The notes: generated from the letters alone by a model not told the origin. A DNA stretch of 64,000 nt from Streptomyces canus 299MFChir4.1 (GCF_000383615.1 NZ_KB911584.1:346976-410975), one strand, 5' to 3'; positions 24,952 to 33,851 are shown, counted from the first letter of the stretch. Made by a program: numbers and translations.

Positions 24952-25937
24952 CGGGCACCCACCAGGTCTTCGGCGTCGGAGTAACGGCGGCCCGCGTAGC
25001 GCAGGTAGACGTCGTCGAGGGACGGGCGGGCGACGGTCGCGGTGGCGACCTTGACCCCTGCCCGTTCCAGGGCGGCGAGGAGGGCGGGTACGGCGGCGGC
25101 CCCGTCGTCGGCGCGGACGCTGACGCGGTGTCCGTCGGCCAGCACCTCGTGCACGCCCGGCACGTCGCGCAGGACGCCGGTCAGCAGCGTGCGCCCCGCG
25201 TCGCCGAGCGGCTCGCGCAGCTCCACATGCACGGCGTCGCCGCGGAGTTCGCCCTTGAGCGCGTCCGGGGTGCCCTCGACGACGATCCGGCCGCGGTCGA
25301 CGACCGCGACGCGCTCGGCGAGCCGGTCGGCCTCTTCGAGGTAGTGCGTGGTGAGCAGGATCGTCAGCCCCTCGTCCGCCGCGAGCCGCCCGATCTCGTC
25401 CCACATGGCGCTGCGGGCCTCGGGATCGAGACCGGTGGTGGGCTCGTCGAGGAAGAGCACCTCGGGGCGGTGCACCAGGCCGAGGGCGACGTCGAGCCGG
25501 CGTCGCATGCCGCCGGAGTAGCCCTTGACCGGACGCCGGGCCGCCTCGGTGAGCGTGAAGCGGTCGAGGAGCTCGTCCACCCGCCGGTCGAGGGCGGCGC
25601 CCTTCAGGCCGTAGAGCCTGCCCTGGAGTCGGAGGTTCTCGCGGCCGGTGGCGACCGGGTCGGCGCCGGAGCCCTGGGCGACCACCCCGATGGCCCGCCG
25701 GACCCGGTCCGGGTGGCGCAGCACGTCATGGCCGGCGACGGTGGCCGAGCCGGAGTCGGGGCGGGCCAGGGTGGTGAGGATCTTGACGGTGGTGGACTTG
25801 CCGGCGCCGTTCGGGCCGAGCAGGCCGAAGACGCTGCCCCGCTCGACGACGAGGTCGATACCGTTGAGAGCGGTGACCTGACCGCCGTAGGTCTTGATCA
25901 GTTGACGCGCCTCGATCGCGGGCGCACGGGTGTTCAT
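24948..25937 (-). CDS. DrrA-like ABC transporter ATP-binding protein
   Basis: The 329-residue ATPase contains Walker A GPNGAGKST, signature YSGGMRRRLDVA, Walker B VLFLDEPTTGLDP and H-loop TTHYLEEAD. It also has the C-terminal extension of the daunorubicin-resistance subfamily ending near PSLDDVYLRYAGR. It starts at ATG 25937 and drives the ABC-2 permease encoded next to it. The PadR gene lies 183 bases upstream in the same direction, the standard arrangement for inducible drug efflux. Confidence 0.93.
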   Translation of the reverse strand: MNTRAPAIEARQLIKTYGGQVTALNGIDLVVERGSVFGLLGPNGAGKSTTVKILTTLARPDSGSATVAGHDVLRHPDRVRRAIGVVAQGSGADPVATGRENLRLQGRLYGLKGAALDRRVDELLDRFTLTEAARRPVKGYSGGMRRRLDVALGLVHRPEVLFLDEPTTGLDPEARSAMWDEIGRLAADEGLTILLTTHYLEEADRLAERVAVVDRGRIVVEGTPDALKGELRGDAVHVELREPLGDAGRTLLTGVLRDVPGVHEVLADGHRVSVRADDGAAAVPALLAALERAGVKVATATVARPSLDDVYLRYAGRRYSDAEDLVGAR

Positions 25938-26069
25938 GGCAGGTGCTCTCCTGGGTCTCCTGGCTGAGCGGATGACAACTGATCCACGTGAGGAGCACCG
26001 GGCTATCCTGGGTGTGCCGCACCTCGATCGCCTGGATGTGCCTCAGGGCGGATTCAGTTCGGGGTTCGA

Positions 26070-26106
26070 GGCCCCGGCGGGCTGCTGCAACAGCCGTGCC
26101 GGGGCC
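26070..26106 (-). terminator. Hairpin between the PadR gene and the ABC operon
   Basis: GGCCCCGGC (26070-26078) and GCCGGGGCC (26098-26106) pair around a loop that can itself fold (GGCTG...CAGCC). It begins 15 bases after the PadR stop codon in the reading direction. It has no U-run. It could partly terminate PadR transcripts and thereby separate regulator and exporter levels. Confidence 0.6.
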
Positions 26107-26120
26107 TGTTCTTGTTCAGG

Positions 26121-26783
26121 TCATGGATCTTGTTCAGGGCCTGTTTCTCGTTCAGGTCCCGTTTCTCGCTCTGGGCCTGGTTCTCGTTCTGGGCCCGGCT
26201 CGTGGAATGCCTTCCACTCCTCGATGCCGGGCAGCGTGCCCTTGGTGAGCTCGTCGAGGAAGCCGCGGACCCACTCCGCCTCCGCCTCGACCATGTGGAG
26301 CTGGTACTCGTTCTCCACGAGGAAGAGCCGGGGCAGCGTCTCGTACAGCTTCTCCAGCGCGCCTCGGTCGCTCGCGATCCGCACCTCCAGGGCGTCGAGC
26401 CGTTCCTTCAGCAACGGCCCCACCTCGTCGGGGTGCAGCACAGCGAGCAGGGAGAGCGCGGTCTCGAAGATCGGGTACTCCTTGGCCGGGAAGGCGACCA
26501 GGTCCGACATCCACTCGGTGGTCTCCTGGCGCCCGGCCGCGGTGATGCCGTAAACGGTCCGCTCGGGCCGGTTGCCCTGCCGCTCCACGTCCGTGACCTC
26601 GACGAATCCATGTTTCTCGAGGTTCTGAACGACCGTGTAGAGCGAGCCGTAGTTGATCTTCGTGCTGGAGTCCTTGCCCTGGCGGCGCAGGGTCTGGGCG
26701 ATCTCGTAGGGATGCATCGGCTTCTGCCAGAGCGTCGCCAGCACGGCGAGCGCCAGAGGGTTGCGGAGCTTGCGACGCCCCAT
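26121..26783 (-). CDS. PadR-family transcriptional regulator
   Basis: The 220-residue protein has the PadR winged helix (about 1-90: LRNPLALAVLATLWQKPMHPYEIAQTLR, INYGSLYTVVQNLEKHGFV, RTVYGITAAGR) and a helical dimerisation/ligand domain (about 95-190). An odd C-terminal tail repeats the hexapeptides EPGPER / ETGPER, encoded by roughly 18-bp direct repeats at 26121-26190. It starts at ATG 26783. Its position upstream of the DrrAB-like operon predicts ligand-relieved repression of that exporter. A near-consensus promoter with overlapping CGCGATA repeats precedes it. Confidence 0.9.
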   Translation of the reverse strand: MGRRKLRNPLALAVLATLWQKPMHPYEIAQTLRRQGKDSSTKINYGSLYTVVQNLEKHGFVEVTDVERQGNRPERTVYGITAAGRQETTEWMSDLVAFPAKEYPIFETALSLLAVLHPDEVGPLLKERLDALEVRIASDRGALEKLYETLPRLFLVENEYQLHMVEAEAEWVRGFLDELTKGTLPGIEEWKAFHEPGPEREPGPERETGPERETGPEQDP

Positions 26784-26859
26784 CGACTCCACCTCACCTC
26801 CGCAACCGTGCGGCCGTATCGCCGCGCCGCAGAACCTCGCGGCCGAATATCCGCAGGCG

Positions 26860-26907
26860 AACATATCGCGACTTGCGACGGGCCGTCAATGGACACGATG
26901 TATCGCG
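26860..26907 (-). promoter_or_regulatory. Promoter of the PadR gene with overlapping CGCGATA repeats
   Basis: On the reverse strand TTGACG (26889-26884) and TATGTT (26865-26860) are separated by 18 bases, close to a housekeeping sigma consensus. CGCGATAT overlaps the -10 box and CGCGATAC lies just upstream of the -35 box (about 26900-26907). The doubled element flanking the core promoter is a candidate PadR autoregulatory site. Confidence 0.6.
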
Positions 26908-26987
26908 TATGGACGGTCCACGCAAGGGAGTGAGGACTTGGGCGCTACTCCGACACGCCTGCGTCACGCACCCGAAACAGCCCCTCC

Positions 26988-27012
26988 CTAATTTCTGTCA
27001 CCCGACAGGAAT
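26988..27012 (+). promoter_or_regulatory. Palindromic operator in front of the APC permease (copy 1)
   Basis: TTTCTGTC (26992-26999), four bases, then GACAGGAA (27004-27011) form an inverted repeat with one mismatch. The 14 bases beginning CCTAATTTCTG are identical to the site at 38398-38424 in front of the carboxylase cluster, which has its own TetR gene. A shared regulator is inferred. Confidence 0.7.
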
Positions 27013-27072
27013 TCAGCTCCCGCACCGCTGTTCCGCTCTTTCGCCCTCATGCCGCCGAAGGCAGGTGCCGCC

Positions 27073-28605
27073 GTGACGACGACCAGTCCCTCCGACGTCC
27101 GTCCCGATCCCCCGCACTCCTCCTCCCCCTCCCCCGACGACCGGTCCCTCGCCGAGTTCGGCTACCCCCAGGAGCTGCACCGCAGCCTGGGCCGGTACGC
27201 GTCCTTCGCGGCCGGGTTCTCCTTCATCTCGGTCCTGACGACCGTCTTCCAGTTCTTCGCCTTCGGGTACGCGTTCGGCGGCCCCGTCTTCTTCTGGGCC
27301 TGGCCGGCGGTCCTGGTCGGACAGCTGCTGGTGGCGGCCTGCTTCGCGGAACTGGCGGCCCGCTACCCGCTCTCGGGCGCGATCTACCAGTGGTCGTCCC
27401 GCCTCTCCACCCCGGTCTTCGGCTGGTTCGCCGGCTGGATCATGGTGATCGGGCAGATCGTCGTGGTCGCCGCGGCGGCGCTGGCCCTGCAGATGGTGCT
27501 CCCGGCGATCTGGTCGGGCTTCCAGCTGGTCGGCACCGACCCGGCGCCGACCTCGGCGGACGGGGCGGCCAACGCGGCCGTCCTCGGCGTGATCCTGCTG
27601 GTCCTGACGACCGTCGTGAACGTCCTCGACAACCGTGTCCTGTCCCTGGTCAACCGGGTCGGCGTCACCGCCGAGATCATCGGCGCGGTGCTGATCATCG
27701 TGCTCCTGCTGACCCACTCCGAGCGCACACCGAGCATCACCTTCCACACCGCGGGCGCCGCGCAGAGCGGCCTGTTCGGGGCGCTGCTGGTGGGCTCGTT
27801 CACGGCGGCGTACGTGATGATCGGCTTCGACAGCGCGGGCGAGATGAGCGAGGAGACCCGCAACCCCCGGCGCGTCGCGCCCCGCACGATCCTGACGGCG
27901 CTCGGCGCGGCCGGCGCGCTCGGCGGCCTGATCGTCCTGGGCGGCCTGCTCGCCGCCCCCAGCCTCACCGACGGGCACCTGTCCGTCGACGGCCTCAGCT
28001 ACGTCCTCACCAGCAGCCTCGGCGACGGTGTCGGCAAGGCCCTGCTGGCCGACGTGGTCATCGCGATCACGGTGGCCACCCTCGCCATCCAGACGGCGGC
28101 CTGCCGCATGCTCTTCTCCATGGCCCGCGACGGCCAACTGCCCTTCGCGGGCCGCCTCGCGCGCGTGAACCCCCGCACCGGCATGCCCACCGCCCCCGCG
28201 CTGGTCGTCGGCACCCTGGCCGCCGCCCTGCTCCTGCTCAACTTCGCCTCTCCGGAGGCGTTCCTGGCGATCGGCACGACCTGCATCGTGATGCTGTACC
28301 TGGCGTACGCGATGGTCACGGGCCCGTTGCTGATCCGCCGCATCCGGGGCGAGTTCACCTCGTCGGGCACCGACGAGGAAGGCGGCCGACTGTTCTCCCT
28401 GGTCCGCTGGGGCATCCCGGTCAACGCCCTGGCCCTCCTCTACGGCCTCCTGATGACCGTCAACCTGGCCTGGCCCCGGGCCGAGGTGTACGACCCGGCG
28501 GGCGGGCACTGGTACTTCCAGTGGTTCACGGTGCTGTTCCTGGCCGCGACGCTGGCGGTGGGCGTGGCGTGGCGCGCGCTGCGTCGGCCCACACCGGCGG
28601 GATAG
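27073..28605 (+). CDS. APC-superfamily amino acid/amine permease
   Basis: About 510 residues from GTG 27073 (AGG seven bases upstream); an ATG at 27049 lacks a ribosome site. Twelve transmembrane helices are visible, beginning RYASFAAGFSFISVLTTVFQFFAFGYAFGGP with the unwound helix-1 motif of APC permeases; GFDSAGEMSEETRNPRRVAPR is the characteristic helix-6/loop signature of the amine/choline (ACT) branch. An operator nearly identical to that of the guanidine/urea carboxylase cluster lies 60 bases upstream, so guanidine, urea or a related nitrogen compound is a plausible substrate. Confidence 0.88.
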   Translation: MTTTSPSDVRPDPPHSSSPSPDDRSLAEFGYPQELHRSLGRYASFAAGFSFISVLTTVFQFFAFGYAFGGPVFFWAWPAVLVGQLLVAACFAELAARYPLSGAIYQWSSRLSTPVFGWFAGWIMVIGQIVVVAAAALALQMVLPAIWSGFQLVGTDPAPTSADGAANAAVLGVILLVLTTVVNVLDNRVLSLVNRVGVTAEIIGAVLIIVLLLTHSERTPSITFHTAGAAQSGLFGALLVGSFTAAYVMIGFDSAGEMSEETRNPRRVAPRTILTALGAAGALGGLIVLGGLLAAPSLTDGHLSVDGLSYVLTSSLGDGVGKALLADVVIAITVATLAIQTAACRMLFSMARDGQLPFAGRLARVNPRTGMPTAPALVVGTLAAALLLLNFASPEAFLAIGTTCIVMLYLAYAMVTGPLLIRRIRGEFTSSGTDEEGGRLFSLVRWGIPVNALALLYGLLMTVNLAWPRAEVYDPAGGHWYFQWFTVLFLAATLAVGVAWRALRRPTPAG

Positions 28606-28682
28606 CGGGACGGAGCGCGGCGGCCGTCTCACGTCGGGCGGCCGCATCTCGACGGGCGGCCGCATACCGTCCCGACGGCCCG

Positions 28683-29276
28683 TCAGTCGTCGCCCCGCAC
28701 CCGCGCGTGCAGATGCATGTCGTGCCAACCGTCGGGATGCAGCACCGCGCTCCGCTTGGTCCCTTCCAGAACGAAGCCCGTCTTGGCCGCGACCCGGCAC
28801 GACGCCTCGTTGCGGACGGCGTGCATGAGCTCGAGACGGTGGAACCCGACGGCGTCGAGAGCCCAGCGGGACAGGGCGACCGTGGCACGCGCCGCGACAC
28901 CCTTCCCCCGAGCCTCCGTGGTCGTCCAGTACGCCATCTCGGCCTGCCCGTCGTCGAGACGGATCTCGCGCAGGGCCACCCGGCCGAGCAGCAGATCGGT
29001 GCCCGCGTCCACCACGGCCCACTGAGCGGTCTCCTCCCCGGCCCAGGCCTCCCGCCACTCCTCGATCCAGCCGCCGACCTCCTCCACGGAGTCGGCGACA
29101 CGGGCGTGCCACTGGTGCATCACCGGATCCTGGAACGCGGCGTGCACCGCGGGCGCGTCCTCGGGCCGCCAGGGGCGCAGGAGCAGGCCGTCGCCGGTGG
29201 GGAGGGTGGGCTGGGCGGTGCGGGAGAGGGCGCCGGGTGCGAGCACCGGGCCGGTGAGGTACGGCATGACCCGCAT
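28683..29276 (-). CDS. GNAT-family N-acetyltransferase (RimJ/RimL type)
   Basis: The 197-residue protein has a GNAT fold: LLLRPWRPEDAPAVHAAFQDPVMHQW at the start, the acetyl-CoA loop TTTEARGKGVAARA (the R/Q-x-x-G-x-G/A motif as RGKGVA) and FHRLELMHAVRNEASCRVAAKTGFVLEG at the end, as in ribosomal-protein N-acetyltransferases and related enzymes. The start is ATG 29276 or ATG 29267. The substrate is unknown and the neighbours give no clue. Confidence 0.85.
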   Translation of the reverse strand: MRVMPYLTGPVLAPGALSRTAQPTLPTGDGLLLRPWRPEDAPAVHAAFQDPVMHQWHARVADSVEEVGGWIEEWREAWAGEETAQWAVVDAGTDLLLGRVALREIRLDDGQAEMAYWTTTEARGKGVAARATVALSRWALDAVGFHRLELMHAVRNEASCRVAAKTGFVLEGTKRSAVLHPDGWHDMHLHARVRGDD

Positions 29277-30334
29277 CCTGCCAACCGGACGGTGCCCGTC
29301 CCAACGGGTTTTCCTCTTGACGAGAGGGAGGCAGGAACCCCGCATTCCACCCCCGGCCGACCGGTGCCCGCGTCCCGGCCGCGCGGGACCGACGTGCCGT
29401 CCTCGCGACGAACTTGCATCCCAACTGCCGCAAACGGGGGTGGTACCCGCGGCGCATCGATGGCCTGGAATGCGCGGCCGTGCATCCGGCGGCCAGGCGA
29501 TCCGCTCCGTGCGCCGGGGCTGCGCCCCCTAGCCCGCGGCCGGAAATCGTCGCATGGTGCGAAGTGGTGGGCTGTCAGGGTGAAGTGCGGGCATGAGCGG
29601 TGTCGCACCCGGGCCGGTGAGGGTGGTGGCCGGATGGCTGCGATGGTCGGCGGGGCGTCTCGGGAAGGTGTTCCGCGCGAGACGCCCAGGTGCTCGGCAC
29701 GGTCGGCGCGTCCGTGTACCAGTGCGAATTTACCTGGGACGAGCGCCCATCCCTTACCGACCGGGCCGCCCGGAATGTCGCCGAGAACACTCGACCGGCC
29801 TCCGTCCGACGCGCCCCTCGCAGGCGTCCTCCGAGATGCCTGACACCAGCGTCAACTAGCCCCGCACAGTTGACGAAACCCTTGGTGGCACTGGAAGGTA
29901 GGGATGATCCACGACCTCGCCTCCGACAACGCTGTCGTGGCGGTGGTGGCCACTGATTCTCCGTACCGTCCGGCTGCCGCCGCGAGGACCACGGCCGCAG
30001 GGCGCGCAGTTGACGAGGCCGGGTTCGTGCACGAGTTCAGCCACGCTGCGGGTGCAGCGTATGGAACACAACGCGTAGTTCATGGACTTCGTCGACTCCG
30101 CCACCGGAGGGCATCATGAATGGCTCTGCTCCAGGCGAGTCGCCCGGGCCGTTCCACTGATCGGGCACACACTCGTCGCCAGGCGCGCGTCACTCTGACC
30201 GTGACCCACGCCCTCTCGCGTCCCGAGTACCAGTACCCCCGGAACGCCTGTCAATTCCGTGTTCTACCCAAGCCGAAGGACCTGAGAAGGACTGGCTATT
30301 CCAGGTCTTGAATACGCGACGGGAGATCAGCACG
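29277..30334. other. About 1 kb with no confident gene upstream of the terpene synthase
   Basis: No reading frame here keeps a coding-like GC pattern for long. The best short ORF is listed separately (29904-30119). Two stretches beginning CAGTTGACGA (about 29867 and 30008) resemble -35 hexamers but lack good -10 partners. The segment looks like promoter DNA for the terpene synthase plus decayed coding sequence at the edge of an accessory insertion. Confidence 0.5.
29904..30119 (+). CDS. Short hypothetical ORF with a good ribosome-binding site
   Basis: A 71-codon ORF begins MIHDLASDNAVVAVVATD after GGAAGG with five bases' spacing. Codon choice is Streptomyces-like for about the first 50 codons and then loses its bias (GTQRVVHGLRRLRHRR), as if a frameshift had cut an older gene. 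No homology is recognised. It may be the remnant of a longer gene or chance. Confidence 0.25.
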   Translation: MIHDLASDNAVVAVVATDSPYRPAAAARTTAAGRAVDEAGFVHEFSHAAGAAYGTQRVVHGLRRLRHRRAS

Positions 30335-31345
30335 ATGAGTATTACCTCGTCCTCGCTACCGCACGCGTGGCGGGAGAATCCGAGCGTCGACCTGCTGCGC
30401 CGCGACGGCGACGCATGGACTTACAGCATGGAGCTCCTGCCCATCTCAGCCACTCCGGACGAGTGGTCGGCCATCCGACTCCCCGAATGTGCTGCGTGGT
30501 GCTATCCCATCGCGCCAAGGGACGAGTTGTTCCTGATGTATCACGTGTACGCGTGGATGTTCGCTCTCGACCTGCTGTTCGTGCGCACATTCAAGGCCGA
30601 CCGCGACCTCGCCGGAGCGCGAGCCATGGTCGACAGGCTTCCGCTGTTCATGCCACTGGACGGCACCGCCCGTACGATGCCCGAGCCGGAGAATCCCATC
30701 GAGAGGTCCCTCGCCGACATATGGCTACGGCTGGCCCCGACCCGGTCCACCGCCTGGAAACGCGACATGCTGAAAGCCCAGATGGAATATGCCGACGGGC
30801 AGTGCTGGGAGCTGGAATGCATACGCAATGGGCGGATCCCCGATCCTGCCGAGTACCTTGTCCGCCGTCGCGGCTCGTACGGCGGCCCGGTCGGGGTCTG
30901 CCTCGCCGAGCACGTGGCAGGTGCGGAGGTGCCGGTCCGCGTGCGCCGCTCGCGGCCGTTCCGTGCGCTGATGGACGCTTGGACGGACATTCAGGCGCTC
31001 CACAACGACATCCGCTCCTACCGGCGTGAAGTCGAGGACGAAGACGAGACATGCAACTCCGTCCTCGTGTTCGCCAGGTTCCTGGAGCTCACCATCGACC
31101 AGGCCGCGGCCTCGGTCACGCGGCTGCGCACGGCCAGGCTGTCGGAATACGAACACCTGGAGACCACTCAGCTCCCGGAACTCTGCGACCAACTGCGGCT
31201 GGACAACGAGGATCGCGAGCAGGTGGCGGCCGTCATGAAGGCGTTGCGTGACCACCTCACCGGTTTCCACGTCTGGCAGGACAGCGCCACGCGGTACCAG
31301 GCTCCGGCACCGGGGCAAGGGTCCTCGAAGCGGCTCGGATCGTGA
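30335..31345 (+). CDS. Class I terpene synthase with degenerate first metal motif
   Basis: The 336-residue protein starts at ATG 30335 after GGGAG. It has the bacterial terpene cyclase fold: an intact second Mg site N224-D225-x-x-S228-x3-E232 (NDIRSYRRE), an upstream Arg for diphosphate sensing (about R177) and the C-terminal Arg-Tyr pair (TRYQ). The usual Asp-rich motif is reduced to one aspartate, D79 in WMFALDLLF, where the second Asp is Leu. It lies next to the conservon, whose P450 could act on its product. Expected substrate is farnesyl or geranyl diphosphate. Confidence 0.85.
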   Translation: MSITSSSLPHAWRENPSVDLLRRDGDAWTYSMELLPISATPDEWSAIRLPECAAWCYPIAPRDELFLMYHVYAWMFALDLLFVRTFKADRDLAGARAMVDRLPLFMPLDGTARTMPEPENPIERSLADIWLRLAPTRSTAWKRDMLKAQMEYADGQCWELECIRNGRIPDPAEYLVRRRGSYGGPVGVCLAEHVAGAEVPVRVRRSRPFRALMDAWTDIQALHNDIRSYRREVEDEDETCNSVLVFARFLELTIDQAAASVTRLRTARLSEYEHLETTQLPELCDQLRLDNEDREQVAAVMKALRDHLTGFHVWQDSATRYQAPAPGQGSSKRLGS

Positions 31346-31435
31346 CAGCCGGGGTCGGTATCCGTCTGCGCGTCGCACCCCTGCCGACTCGCGTCCGGCC
31401 GCCGCTGTCGGTTCCGCCTCGTACGCTTGATCGTG

Positions 31436-32380
31436 ATGAGACGCCACACTCCGCCCCCGCCCCCTCCCCTGCCGCAGCGCGACGGGGTCGATCCGGTGCG
31501 GGTGCGGTTGCCGCCCGGTGACGCCTGGGCGACCGTGCGGGATCATCTCGTGGCGCGGCTCGCGGCCGGGGCCGAGGTGATCGACGGGATGCTGGAGACG
31601 GGCCAGATCGTGGACGCCACCGGACGTCCGGTGCCGCGCGACATGGCGTACGTGCCGGGGATGTCCGTGTGGTTCCACCGGGAACTGCCCGACGAGGAGC
31701 GGGTCCCGTTCCCGATCGACGTCATCTACCGCGACGAACACCTGGTGGTGGCCGACAAACCCCACTTCCTCGCCACCACCCCGCGCGGCAGCCATGTCGC
31801 CGAGACGGCCCTGGCACGGCTGCGCCGGCAACTGGACATCCCTGCGCTGGGCGCCGCGCACCGCCTGGACCGGCTGACGGCCGGCCTGGTGATGTTCACC
31901 GTGCGGCCCGAGGAACGCGGCGCCTACCAGTCGCTGTTCCGGGACAAACGGGTGGCCAAGGAGTACGAAGCCGTCGCCCCCTACGACCCCGCGCTGCCCC
32001 TGCCCCGTACCGTGCGCAGCCGCATCGTCAAGGAGCGCGGAGTCCTGGCCGCCCAGGAGGTCGAGGGAGAGCCCAACGCCGTCAGCCGGGTCGAGTTGCT
32101 GGAGCACCGGGGCCAGCGCGCCCGGTACCGGCTCACGCCGGGTACCGGGCAGACGCACCAGCTCCGAGTGCACATGAGCGCCCTCGGAGTGCCGATCCTC
32201 GGTGACCCCCTCTATCCGGTGGTCACCGCCCCCGTGGCGCCCGGCGACTTCCGACGTCCGCTCCAACTGCTGGCGCGCATCCTGGAGTTCACCGATCCGA
32301 TCACGGGACGCGAGCACCGGTTCGTCAGCCCGCGCGTGCTGCGGGCCTGGGCGTCCTATGAGGAGTGGGCGGCCGGGTGA
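31436..32380 (+). CDS. RluA/RluD-family pseudouridine synthase
   Basis: The 314-residue protein (ATG 31436, GTG 31433 possible) has the catalytic motif GAAHRLDRLTAGLV with the nucleophilic Asp, PHFLATTPRGSH and the late GQTHQLRVHMSALG typical of RluA-type enzymes that convert uridines of rRNA or tRNA to pseudouridine. A Pro-rich N-terminus precedes a short, poorly conserved S4-like region. It converges on the P450 gene 16 bases away. From memory the same neighbour sits beside the rar conservon in S. coelicolor. Confidence 0.9.
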   Translation: MRRHTPPPPPPLPQRDGVDPVRVRLPPGDAWATVRDHLVARLAAGAEVIDGMLETGQIVDATGRPVPRDMAYVPGMSVWFHRELPDEERVPFPIDVIYRDEHLVVADKPHFLATTPRGSHVAETALARLRRQLDIPALGAAHRLDRLTAGLVMFTVRPEERGAYQSLFRDKRVAKEYEAVAPYDPALPLPRTVRSRIVKERGVLAAQEVEGEPNAVSRVELLEHRGQRARYRLTPGTGQTHQLRVHMSALGVPILGDPLYPVVTAPVAPGDFRRPLQLLARILEFTDPITGREHRFVSPRVLRAWASYEEWAAG

Positions 32381-32396
32381 CTCCGCTTCCCTCAGT

Positions 32397-33851
32397 TCAC
32401 TCGCCACGCCACCAGCGCAGGAGGCGCTGGAACGCCCCGAGACGTACGGCGGGTTCGGGCACCGGCGCCGGAGCGACGGGCTCCGGCGCCACCGGCTCCC
32501 GCTGCGGCGTGCTGACCTGCCAGTCGGTGCGGCGCTGGGACGGAGCCGGGTGCGCGGGGCGCGCCATGACGTCCTGCTGGGACCTGGGCGCGAACTTCAC
32601 CGGCAGGGCCACCAGATGCCGGTTGGAGAGGGTCTCCTCCCACTGCAGATCGTCCTCGTCGCAGGCGAGTTCCGCGTCGGGGAGCCTGGTCAGCAGCGCG
32701 TCGACGCCGACATCGGCGATGGCACGGCCGATGTCCTGACCCGGGCACTCGTGGGGGCCGCCGCTGAAGGCCAGGTGGGAGCGGTTGCCCTGCATATTGG
32801 CCTTGGTGTCGGGCCGGACGCGCGGATCGACGTTGCCCGGTGCGATGCCCAGGATCAGACCGTCGCCCTTGCGGATGCGCTGACCGCCCAACTCGGCGTC
32901 CTGCTTGGCAAAATATCCGAGAATAGTACTGAACGGCGGTTCGTCCCACATGGACTGCTCCACCGCTTGGGGCACCGTCATCTGGCCGCCGTTCAACTGA
33001 GCGCGGAACCGCGGGTCGGTGAGTACGACCCTCAGTACGTTGGCCAGGAGATTGGCGGTGCTCTCGTACGCGATGATCAGGACGAGTCGCAGGTGCTGGC
33101 TGACCTCCTGGTCGGTGAGCCGTGCCGGGTGGTTGATGAGGTGGCTGGTGAAGTCATCCTCTGGTTGGGCCCGGCGGCGAGCGGTGAGCCGCATCAGGAC
33201 GTCCATGATGTATTCGTTGCTGGCGATGGCTGTTTCGGTGCCCTTGGGCAGGTCGCGGGCCGCCTCGACGATCCGGTCGTTGTACTCGTCGGGCATGCCG
33301 AGGATTTCGCACATCACCATCATCGGCAGGCGCTCGGCGAACTGGCTGACCAAATCGGCCCGACCCTGCTCGCAGAACCTGTTGACCAGGTGCTGGGTTG
33401 CCCGGTTGATGTGGCGGCGGACGCCACGGTGGTCGATGGTCGAGATGGCGCCGTTGACCGCGGCACGCAGCCGCAGGTGCTCGTCGCCCTCGGCGTGACA
33501 GCACAACGGCTGCCAGGCGAGGTGCGGCATGAGCGGATGATCCGGCTTGACGGTGCCGTCCTGCATGGGGCCCCACAACCGTGTGTCTCGGCTGAAGTGC
33601 GAGGGGGTACGCACCAGGTGCATGTTCTCGCTGTGGCCGAGGACCACCCAGATCGGCACGTCCTCGTGCACGAGCGCGGGGGCCACGGCTCCGTGCTCGG
33701 TGCGCAGTTCCTCGTACACGGATTCCAGGTCCTCCGCCCCGGGACCGTACAGCCGACGCAGTCCGCCGGGGCCGATGCCGTGCGCGGGGCAGCCGGGCGG
33801 GGCGCCCGCGGGGTCGTACGTACCGGCCGGGGAAAAGGATTCAGGCGTCAC
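32397..33851 (-). CDS. rarE: Cytochrome P450 of the conservon, lacking the ExxR arginine (CYP157-like)
   Basis: The 484-residue P450 (GTG 33851) has the heme loop FSGGPHECPGQDIGR with ligand Cys369 and an I-helix LIIAYEST in place of A-G-x-D/E-T. The K-helix reads EQSMWDEPP, so the normally invariant ExxR arginine is Met301. Loss of ExxR is the reported hallmark of the Streptomyces CYP157 family. A Pro-rich tail ends RLLRWWRG, perhaps a membrane- or partner-binding motif. It is the last gene of a cvnABCDE operon, 129 bases after the GTPase gene. Confidence 0.88.
   Translation of the reverse strand: MTPESFSPAGTYDPAGAPPGCPAHGIGPGGLRRLYGPGAEDLESVYEELRTEHGAVAPALVHEDVPIWVVLGHSENMHLVRTPSHFSRDTRLWGPMQDGTVKPDHPLMPHLAWQPLCCHAEGDEHLRLRAAVNGAISTIDHRGVRRHINRATQHLVNRFCEQGRADLVSQFAERLPMMVMCEILGMPDEYNDRIVEAARDLPKGTETAIASNEYIMDVLMRLTARRRAQPEDDFTSHLINHPARLTDQEVSQHLRLVLIIAYESTANLLANVLRVVLTDPRFRAQLNGGQMTVPQAVEQSMWDEPPFSTILGYFAKQDAELGGQRIRKGDGLILGIAPGNVDPRVRPDTKANMQGNRSHLAFSGGPHECPGQDIGRAIADVGVDALLTRLPDAELACDEDDLQWEETLSNRHLVALPVKFAPRSQQDVMARPAHPAPSQRRTDWQVSTPQREPVAPEPVAPAPVPEPAVRLGAFQRLLRWWRGE

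Noticed and set aside
29593..29859. Forward 88-codon ORF starting MSGVAPGPVRVVAG
   Set aside because: Arg-rich composition without GC-frame bias or ribosome site; probably non-coding.
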